In this document: piece after piece, positions 33,062-39,038 of the stretch
Position numbering within the stretch: the stretch's first letter is position 1
Layout of the letters: every line of letters begins with the position of its first letter
The notes under the pieces: generated by a model
Database searches by the model: none
What the model was told of the DNA's origin: nothing
The model's input: the letters and a program-made list of their open reading frames with translations, nothing else
From: Bryobacter sp.
GTDB taxonomy: Bacteria > Acidobacteriota > Terriglobia > Bryobacterales > Bryobacteraceae
Reading direction: 5' to 3'
DNA: 39,038 nt
Assembly (NCBI GenBank): GCA_022843605.1
Contig: JALHNI010000053.1
Coordinates: 1-39,038, forward strand
Program-made: the position numbers and the translations under genes

Positions 33062-34749
33062 CTATTTAGGCAAGGCGAAGACGACGAGTTTGTCGTCCAG
33101 CGGACCGAATTTGGGGTCGTGTCCTCCGGCGGCGACGGCGACGTACTGCCGTCCGCGATGCGTGTAAGTCATGGGCGTGGATCGGGCACTGGCGGGGAGT
33201 TTGGCCTCCCACAGCACTTGCCCCGTCGCGGTAGAGAAGGCGCGGAAGTAGCCATCAAGGGTGGCGCCGATGAAGGTGACACCGCTGGGCAGCGCCAACG
33301 GCCCACCCAGGTTGATGGTGCCGGGTACCTCACCGAATTTGCCCAGCGGAACCTGCCATTTCACCTTTCCCGTGTTCGCATCGACGGCGGCCAGCGTGCC
33401 CCAGGGTGGCGCATTGCAGGGCAGGCCTTGCGGCGACAGCAGCAGGCGGCGGGCCATACCGAACGGCGTACCCCACTGGGGCGCAAACTCCATCCCGAAC
33501 TTGTCGTTTTTCTGCGCGTCACGGTACTCGGCGCGAGGGATGAGCTGAACGATCGCCGGCAGATTGTTCACCGGCGCGACGATCAGGTTGAGACGCGCAT
33601 CATAGGTCATGCCGCCCCAATGCAGTCCGCCGATGTTGCCGGGATAGGCGAGGGTGCCACGCAAGGACGGCGGGGTGAAGATACCGTCGTAGCGCAGCTT
33701 ACTGACCGCTTCTTCGCACCAGCGTTTGGCTTCCGGGGTCGGCCCCCAGGCGACGAAAGTCTGCGGAACCAACTGGATTGAGAACGGCTGGGTGGCAGAC
33801 GCTTCCTCACCGGGCACATCGCTCTTCGGAACCGCCCGCTCTTCAACGGGAAACAGCGGTGCGCCGGTATCGCGATCGAGTAAAAACAGGTTGCCGGATT
33901 TGGACCCGACCGCCACGGCATCCCGGCCCTTCGCCTTCAGCAGCAAGGGCGGCGCGGCGACGTCGTAGTCCCAAAGGTCATGGTGCACGGTTTAAAGGCC
34001 CAGCGCAGCCTGCCGGTCTTCGCTTCCAGCGCCACGACGGAGTTACCGTGATTGGGGGGGTTGCGCTCACCGCCGTAGTAGTCCGGACTGGGCGATCCGG
34101 TGGGGACGAAGACCAGTCCGCGAGCGGGGTCACCCACGATACGGGACCAGGCGTTCGCCCCGCCGGTCTTGGAGTTCGGGATAGGGTCCCACGTCCACAG
34201 CAGTTTGCCGGTGCGGACGTCGAAGCCGCGCACTTCGCCGGAAGCGTTATCGGTCCAGCCATTGTCGGCGACAGCGGAACCCGCGACAATCACGTCGCCG
34301 ATGACACAGGGCGGCGAAGTCTGCTCGTAGGCGCTGAACTCCTTGGGCGGGAGGCGCAGACCTTCGCGCAGGTTGACGGTCCACTTCTGCTGGCCGGTGC
34401 CGGCGTCGAGAGCGAACATGCGGGCATCGACGGAAACGGCGATGACCAGTCCGCCGGGCCAGTACGAGACGCCGCGGTTGGTGAAGTCGCCATAGCCGGC
34501 CTCCAGGTCGATCTTCGGATCGAAGCTCCAGTGTTCCGTGCCCGTCGCCGGATCGAGCGCGAAGACGCGCCCGATGGCGGAGGTTCCGTAGAGCATTCCG
34601 TTGGCATAGAGCGGCGTCGTTTCAAAGGCCGACGGACGGCCGCGTCTGGGTTGGTGTAAACCCTGGGTGGCATAGGTCCAGGCCGCGCTGAGTTTCGCGA
34701 CGTTCTGGGGTGTAATGTCGGCGGCGACCAACAGAATGGGGATCCACAT
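33062..34749 (-). pseudogene. PQQ-dependent dehydrogenase interrupted by a frameshift
   Basis: Two frames together encode a membrane-associated PQQ dehydrogenase of the quinoprotein glucose/alcohol dehydrogenase type. The first (34749 to about 33990) starts MWIPILLVAADITPQNVAKL and carries blades such as YGTSAIGRVFALDPATGTEH and FVPTGSPSPDYYGG. It ends WAFKP, then reads out of frame. The second resumes with the family block HHDLWDYDVAAPP, GGLHWGGMTYDARLN and VPLGKFGEVPG. The split falls at TTTAAA (33991-33996 on the plus strand): one base must be added to restore TVHHDLWDYD. The total length, 1688 bp, is then exactly one base short of 563 codons. It could be an error, a real inactivating change, or a recoded site. 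Confidence 0.85.
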
Positions 34750-34828
34750 GCCTTAAGACTACGAGAGACTCTGCCCGGCCGTTCCCGCGAACTAATGCAA
34801 CCTCCGCCACCGTCCGATAGCCCCTTGG

Positions 34829-36433
34829 ATGCTCGTAGACACCGAAGCGGTGACCGTTGAATCTCGCCGCCGGCAGCGAGCCATGCTTCCGATTGTCCTT
34901 CTGCTGTTCGCGCTGGCTCCAGGTTTATGGCTGCTGCTCTCGAACCTCGATCTGCCGCTGTTCGGCATTTACCAGGACGACGGCCTCCTGCTGATCAACG
35001 CCAAATCCCTTAGCGAGGGCCGCGGATTCCGCATCCTGAGCCTGCCCGGCGAACCGCACCAGACTAAGTATCAGCCGCTGCTGCCGCTGCTACAGTCAGC
35101 CGCGTGGAGCGCAACTCCCGGCTTTCCATCGATTCTGCCGGCGATTGGGCTGCTGCAGACGGCCACCTTCGTCGCGTTCGTCCTTCTCGCGGCGGCTTTC
35201 TTCAGGCGGGCGAAGTTCTCGGCAATGGAAAGCGCGGGCCTGGCTGCGTTTCTGGCCTGCAGTCCGCTGGTGATCTACTGGGCGGCGGTGCCCACGGCGG
35301 ACTACCTGTTCGCCGCGCTAGTCATCGCCACGTTCCTAGCCACCGGACGGCAACAATGGCTGCTGGCGGGCGCGCTCACCGCCGGCGCGTACCTGGCGAA
35401 ATCAGCCGGCGTGCTGATCGTCCCGGCGGTGCTGGCAGCCTTGATGCTCCAGCGGAACTGGGGCGGGTTGCAGCGGTATCTCCTGCCGGCTGCTCCGGTC
35501 ATCGGTGGTTGGATGCTATGGACGGCGGGGCACAAAGCGGCAGAGGGCCATGCGGTGCTGTCCTACTACACTGACTACGCCGGCTACCTGATCCGCAGTG
35601 GAGGTTTGAGCGCGATGGCCGACATTGTCCCCGCCAACGCCGTCAGTTTGTTCACGGCGGCCGGATCGTTGCTGGTGCATGACCTTGCCGATTCACTACC
35701 GGGCCGCTTCCTGTCGATTCTGGTGGCCGCCGCCACGGTAACGGGCGGGGTCCGCTTCGCCCGGCGCACGGGTGCAGTGGAGTATCCGATCTTCTGCGCA
35801 CTGCTCGCGGCGGTGCTTTGCATGTGGAATTTCAGCCCCAGCGCACGCCTGATTCTGCCGCTGGGCCCGCTGGTGGCGATCGGCGTCTACCTTGAAGGCC
35901 AGAATTTCCGCATCCTGGCGCGCAAAGCCCTACAGGATGGCGGCGCCAATCGGGCGGTGGCTTGGGTGCTGATTACGCTGGTGATCCTTGGTGGTGTTTA
36001 CGCGATTCAACACAACGCGAGCTTTATCAGTCAGACGATCCCTGGCGTGATGTCGCAGAACCGGACGAAGGCGCGGGAAACAGCGACGATCCACGGCTGG
36101 ATGGCCCAGCATCTGCCGCCGTCCAGCGTGGTGATGGCTTCTGAAGATACGCTGCTCTATCTGCGCACCGGTCTGCGAAGCGTACGCCCCGTCCCGAACA
36201 GCGTCGCCTTCTACCGGCAGGATCGAGCCGGGATGCTCGAGAACTTCGCCCACCCCGAAAGTCTCGAACAGGCGTTCGGCATCACGCATCTCCTCATCGG
36301 GCCGACGGATCTCTCCACTGATTTTGACTTGGCCGACCAGCGGGAGGCGGTCCGGTTGCTGCGGCAAAACCCGCGCCATCGGCTGCTGTATGAGGATTCG
36401 GGTTACTCGATCCTGACCGTGGCTGACCGCTAG
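34829..36433 (+). CDS. GT-C-type (PMT/ArnT-like) membrane glycosyltransferase, copy A
   Basis: A 534-residue polytopic protein with about ten hydrophobic segments, resembling lipid-sugar-dependent GT-C transferases. After the first helix comes DLPLFGIYQDDGLLLINAKS, with the Asp pair (50-51) where the catalytic Asp of GT-C enzymes lies. Next is RILSLPGEPHQTKYQPLLPL. A soluble periplasmic C-terminal part follows. The ATG at 34829 and the one at 34883 (residue 19) are both possible; the latter matches the start of copy B better. A paralogue, 36915-38459, lies beyond the Rrf2 gene. Its end overlaps the end of the Rrf2 gene by four bases. The donor and acceptor are unknown. Confidence 0.75.
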   Translation: MLVDTEAVTVESRRRQRAMLPIVLLLFALAPGLWLLLSNLDLPLFGIYQDDGLLLINAKSLSEGRGFRILSLPGEPHQTKYQPLLPLLQSAAWSATPGFPSILPAIGLLQTATFVAFVLLAAAFFRRAKFSAMESAGLAAFLACSPLVIYWAAVPTADYLFAALVIATFLATGRQQWLLAGALTAGAYLAKSAGVLIVPAVLAALMLQRNWGGLQRYLLPAAPVIGGWMLWTAGHKAAEGHAVLSYYTDYAGYLIRSGGLSAMADIVPANAVSLFTAAGSLLVHDLADSLPGRFLSILVAAATVTGGVRFARRTGAVEYPIFCALLAAVLCMWNFSPSARLILPLGPLVAIGVYLEGQNFRILARKALQDGGANRAVAWVLITLVILGGVYAIQHNASFISQTIPGVMSQNRTKARETATIHGWMAQHLPPSSVVMASEDTLLYLRTGLRSVRPVPNSVAFYRQDRAGMLENFAHPESLEQAFGITHLLIGPTDLSTDFDLADQREAVRLLRQNPRHRLLYEDSGYSILTVADR

Positions 36434-36909
36434 ATGTAGTACATCAGCGAATCGGCTTCCACGGCGACCGCGGCTGACCGGGCATCGTCCACGCGGCGGC
36501 AAACTTGGGCGAGAGTCGTGTGATCCAGGATCCCGGCAATCGCGTCGCGGACCTCGCGCATCACCATTTTCGTTCCGCAGTAGCGATCATCGACACACTC
36601 GTCGCATTTGCGATACGCCGTCTCGCTGGCGCAAGGCAGCGGCGCCAGCGGGCCCTCCGCCAGCCGGATGATGGTGCCGATCGTTAGTTGCTCAGGCGAA
36701 TGGGCCAGCGAATAGCCGCCGCCCTTACCCTTCTTGCTCTCCACCAAACCTTCGCGTTTCAGGTTCAGCAGAATGTTCTCCAGAAAGTCCTGGGGAATCG
36801 ATTCTTCCTTCGAAAGCTTCGCAATCAGCGTCGGCCCCTGCCCGTAGTTCCGCGCCAGGGCATACATGGCGCGCAAAGTGTATTGGGTCTTCTTCGAAAG
36901 GGTCCGCAC
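36430..36909 (-). CDS. Rrf2-family transcriptional regulator with Cys cluster
   Basis: A 159-residue Rrf2 protein, the IscR/NsrR type. The winged helix (about 5-65) includes KKTQYTLRAMYALARNYG and IPQDFLENILLNLKREGLVE, with the family KGKGGGYSLA turn. Cys93, Cys102, Cys105 and Cys111 form a cluster (PCASETAY, RKCDECVDDRYC), with Cys137 further on. It could bind an iron-sulfur centre and sense redox state or NO; spacing differs from classical IscR. It starts with GTG at 36909, only five bases after the stop of the GT-C gene upstream, so it is probably in the same transcript. Its stop overlaps that of the convergent copy A. Confidence 0.88.
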   Translation of the reverse strand: MRTLSKKTQYTLRAMYALARNYGQGPTLIAKLSKEESIPQDFLENILLNLKREGLVESKKGKGGGYSLAHSPEQLTIGTIIRLAEGPLAPLPCASETAYRKCDECVDDRYCGTKMVMREVRDAIAGILDHTTLAQVCRRVDDARSAAVAVEADSLMYYI

Positions 36910-36914
36910 TTACT

Positions 36915-38459
36915 TCAGTTTAGTCCCGAATGAATCACCGGTTCGCGACTCACCAGCCGGTAGCAAACGGCCTGGGCGGAGCGGAATACCATCTGAAGCT
37001 CCGGAACGCGCTGAGCCTGACGATCGACGGCGGCCAACTGGTCGGGAGCCGCCGCCAGCCCGAAATCGGCCTCCGTCACCACCAAGTGCGTGAAGCCGTT
37101 GGCCAATGCATAGCGAGCCCATCCCCCAAAAACGACCGGCAAAGGCCGGGTCTCGTCCGCCTTCATCTGCAAGTGGTCGGGAATGCGGGCCCCGCGCCGG
37201 CCGGTCTCCAAATAGAACGAACCATCGAACGAGCCAACCACTTTCGCGTCGGCCGGAAGGTTGCCGCGCGCCCAACCAAGAAAGGGCTGAAGACGGCCCC
37301 TCGCCTGACGATCGGTCGCAAAATCCTCGGGCAACTTCACCAGGCAGCCATGGACTCCGATGAATAGGGCAATGCCAAACAACAGGCTAAATACGGCGGC
37401 CACCACCATCGCGCCGCCGCGCTGACCTTTGTGCCAGGAGGCCCGCACGAGCGATGCCAGCCGTTCCGCTTCGCTCGCCAGACCCGCAGCGAACAGCGGC
37501 AACAGCGGCAGCAGAAATCGTGGCTCCGGAACAAACCGCCAGGAGAGGACGATGGCGCTGTAGCACGCGCCGAAGGCCACATACGGGCGGATCGCCGGCA
37601 TCGCGTTCCAGCCGCGCACGATGCCGGCCAAGCCGCCCACGAAGAAGACCGCCGGCAGAAAGCTCGTCCACCAGACGTCCGGGCCGCCGCTCACGAACAG
37701 CCAGCCTGCAGAACTCACAAACTGCGGCAGGTTATCGAAGAGGCGCGTTGGCTGCAGATGGTCGCCGTACTCGGAATAGGCGTACACGAAGTTGTCGCCA
37801 GGCGCCGGACCCAGCATCCACTTGCGTCCGTACCACCAGATCAGCGCCGGCAGCGCCGCCAGTAGGATCTTCGCCGCGTCCCACCGGCGGCGCTCCCACA
37901 GCAAGAAAGCCGGCAGCACCAGCAGCAGCGGCAGGCAGGCGGTGCGCGTCAGGCAACCCGCCGCGAGAGCCAAGCTCGCCGGAAGCAGCGCACCGCGCGC
38001 GTAAGCCACCAGGGCAGCCAACAGAAAGACGAGGCCCCAAAGATCCGTCATCACCAGCCTGGACGACAGCAGCAAGTGATAGTTCAACGCCAGGACAACC
38101 ATCACCCCTGCGCGGCCATATTCACTCAAGGGTAGGGCCCGGAGCCACGCCCAAACAACGCCCAGCACCAGAGGAAACGGCAACCAGGCGAGCCAACTCG
38201 CGGCGTTCAACACCTGGGGGAATTGCGGCTGCGCTTTCCACGCCGCAGCCATCAGTGCGGGCAACAGCGGCGGATACTTCACCTGGGGAGGCGCGCCCGG
38301 CAGGCTCATCAGCCGATATCCTTGGCCCTCGGCGATTCCCTGGGCGGAGGCCAGATAGAGCCCGTCGTCAAAATAACGGCCGAAGAAGGGTAGATCGGTA
38401 GACTGAGCCGCCAGCCATAGCGAAGGCGCGATCAGCAGAAGGCCCAGCAGAATCCTCAT
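36915..38459 (-). CDS. GT-C-type membrane glycosyltransferase, copy B
   Basis: A 514-residue paralogue of copy A. It begins MRILLGLLLIAPSLWLAAQS, then DLPFFGRYFDDGLYLASAQG with the Asp pair at 31-32 and YRLMSLPGAPPQVKYPPLLP, which aligns with copy A at the same offset. About ten membrane segments follow, ending with a soluble domain (DAKVVGSFDGSFYLETGRRG). The ATG at 38459 fits a signal-anchor start. It is followed by the Rrf2 gene at 5 bp. The two paralogues are convergent with the regulator gene between them. The substrate is unknown; cell-envelope glycan or lipid modification is the family role. Confidence 0.75.
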   Translation of the reverse strand: MRILLGLLLIAPSLWLAAQSTDLPFFGRYFDDGLYLASAQGIAEGQGYRLMSLPGAPPQVKYPPLLPALMAAAWKAQPQFPQVLNAASWLAWLPFPLVLGVVWAWLRALPLSEYGRAGVMVVLALNYHLLLSSRLVMTDLWGLVFLLAALVAYARGALLPASLALAAGCLTRTACLPLLLVLPAFLLWERRRWDAAKILLAALPALIWWYGRKWMLGPAPGDNFVYAYSEYGDHLQPTRLFDNLPQFVSSAGWLFVSGGPDVWWTSFLPAVFFVGGLAGIVRGWNAMPAIRPYVAFGACYSAIVLSWRFVPEPRFLLPLLPLFAAGLASEAERLASLVRASWHKGQRGGAMVVAAVFSLLFGIALFIGVHGCLVKLPEDFATDRQARGRLQPFLGWARGNLPADAKVVGSFDGSFYLETGRRGARIPDHLQMKADETRPLPVVFGGWARYALANGFTHLVVTEADFGLAAAPDQLAAVDRQAQRVPELQMVFRSAQAVCYRLVSREPVIHSGLN

Positions 38460-38492
38460 TCAGAGGTCTATCGTCAGGCCGGGCAGCAGGCA

Positions 38493-38807
38493 TTAAGCCT
38501 TAGGCTTGGGAGCCGGCGACTTCCGGATCGCCTTCACCCGCAGGGTCTCTCCGGAAATTTCGCCAGTGATGGTGACATGCTCCCCAACGAACGGCAGCAC
38601 GCTTTCACGCTCAGCTTTGTTTTCGATCTTGAAGATGCTCATCCCTCCGTCGAGCACCAGCACCGGCGGCCACCCGGCATCGACACACTTCCTGGCGCAT
38701 TCCTGCGCCTCTTTGCCCGGGCGGGCATTATTCCAGCCACAGGCCGCATCGGAGATATAGCCCTGAATTTCAGCCGCCGCCAGAAGGACCACGGCCAGCG
38801 CGATCAC
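38493..38807 (-). CDS. Small secreted protein
   Basis: A 104-residue exported protein starting with GTG at 38807, whose start overlaps the stop of the rhodanese gene (GTGA). The signal peptide is VIALAVVLLAAAE. Then comes a Cys-containing segment, GYISDAACGWNNARP, with CARKC and GWPPVLVLDGG following, and a beta-rich end (HVTITGEISGETLRVKAIRK). Three Cys could form disulfides. Similar short secreted proteins occur in Acidobacteria; I cannot name the family. The frame is open upstream to 38963 but lies inside the rhodanese gene. Confidence 0.72.
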   Translation of the reverse strand: MIALAVVLLAAAEIQGYISDAACGWNNARPGKEAQECARKCVDAGWPPVLVLDGGMSIFKIENKAERESVLPFVGEHVTITGEISGETLRVKAIRKSPAPKPKA

Positions 38808-39038
38808 GCGGCCGCCTTCTTGGTGGGATAGCCCTTGGTGATCCAATCCGTATGCAGATTCGTCGGAATGGCCAAGGCTTTCATTCGCGAATAGCCAAGA
38901 CTCTTCAGCTTGTTGAATGCCGGCTCCATGTTCGGGCAATGATCCCACGGGCAGCAACCGCAATAGAGGACGATCTCGCGATCCTTGGGTACATCCTTCA
39001 CCAAGGCCGTAAGTGTCGCCAGACCTTCCGGCTTTGAA
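38804..39038 (-). CDS. Rhodanese-like protein, C-terminal part
   Basis: This is the visible C-terminal end (about 78 residues) of a rhodanese-like sulfurtransferase domain; the frame continues beyond the right edge. The active-site loop reads YCGCCPWDHCPNMEPAF, with several Cys rather than one, and is followed by KLKSLGYSRMKALAIPTNLH. The many Cys suggest redox or metal chemistry beyond sulfur transfer; this is inference. It overlaps the secreted protein gene by four bases, so they are translated together. Confidence 0.82.
   Translation of the reverse strand, partial: SKPEGLATLTALVKDVPKDREIVLYCGCCPWDHCPNMEPAFNKLKSLGYSRMKALAIPTNLHTDWITKGYPTKKAAA

Noticed and set aside
33985..34000. Programmed -1 frameshift at TTTAAAC in the PQQ gene
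   Set aside because: The heptamer is not in the register used by known sites and no stimulatory structure is evident, so an indel is the simpler explanation. It is kept as a finding only because the downstream part is intact.
33011..34659. Long plus-strand frames opposite the PQQ dehydrogenase
   Set aside because: They are the reverse of a recognised quinoprotein. The translations are rich in Arg, Gly and Pro and have no family features.

Overview
The window looks like a chromosome segment of an Acidobacteriota bacterium, most likely of the Bryobacterales/Solibacter type. This is inference from style and gene content: GC-rich DNA, secreted beta-propeller, Asp-box and carboxypeptidase-regulatory proteins, c-type cytochrome and PQQ enzymes, System I cytochrome c maturation, an HU protein with a Lys/Ala/Pro tail, and tightly overlapping operons. 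I saw no rRNA, tRNA, CRISPR array, insertion sequence or phage gene.

Left part (1-8750): the minus strand holds ccmE and the start of ccmF, then a probable Tat-exported FMN hydroxy-acid oxidase carrying a heme-c motif. A 5-oxoprolinase operon follows (pxpB-pxpC-pxpA plus a YdcF-like gene), then ispD-ispF-mscS-like. Plus-strand genes in between are a DUF486 membrane protein, a small secreted protein, and a Cys-containing 59-residue protein coupled to a DinB-like protein.

Middle part (8785-16127): a divergent OmpA-type protein, an Asp-box propeller, a short antitoxin-like ORF, an NHL-type propeller with a twin-arginine signal, tatA, an HU gene and recA. Two clear hairpin terminators lie here.

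Central operon (16128-26105, plus strand): a strong promoter at 16072-16099 is followed by eleven close or overlapping genes. Two are GYF-RDD membrane proteins, two are zinc-finger membrane proteins and one is an unknown membrane protein. The rest are DUF4129, DUF4350, MoxR ATPase, DUF58, SpoIIM-like and a third RDD protein. The core resembles the known but poorly understood MoxR-DUF58-DUF4129-SpoIIM-RDD module; the upstream GYF and zinc-finger genes look like a lineage-specific addition. This is the best candidate for an undescribed system here.

Right part (26119-39038): a cytochrome c/copper-monooxygenase-fold fusion, a lipoprotein PQQ sugar dehydrogenase, a GT4 glycosyltransferase coupled to a cytochrome P450, a secreted carboxypeptidase-regulatory protein, a PQQ dehydrogenase broken by one missing base, two paralogous GT-C-type membrane proteins around an Rrf2 regulator, a small secreted protein and a partial rhodanese. 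A theme across the window is periplasmic redox chemistry, with heme c, PQQ, copper and probably exported flavin, next to the machinery that serves it (Ccm and TatA).
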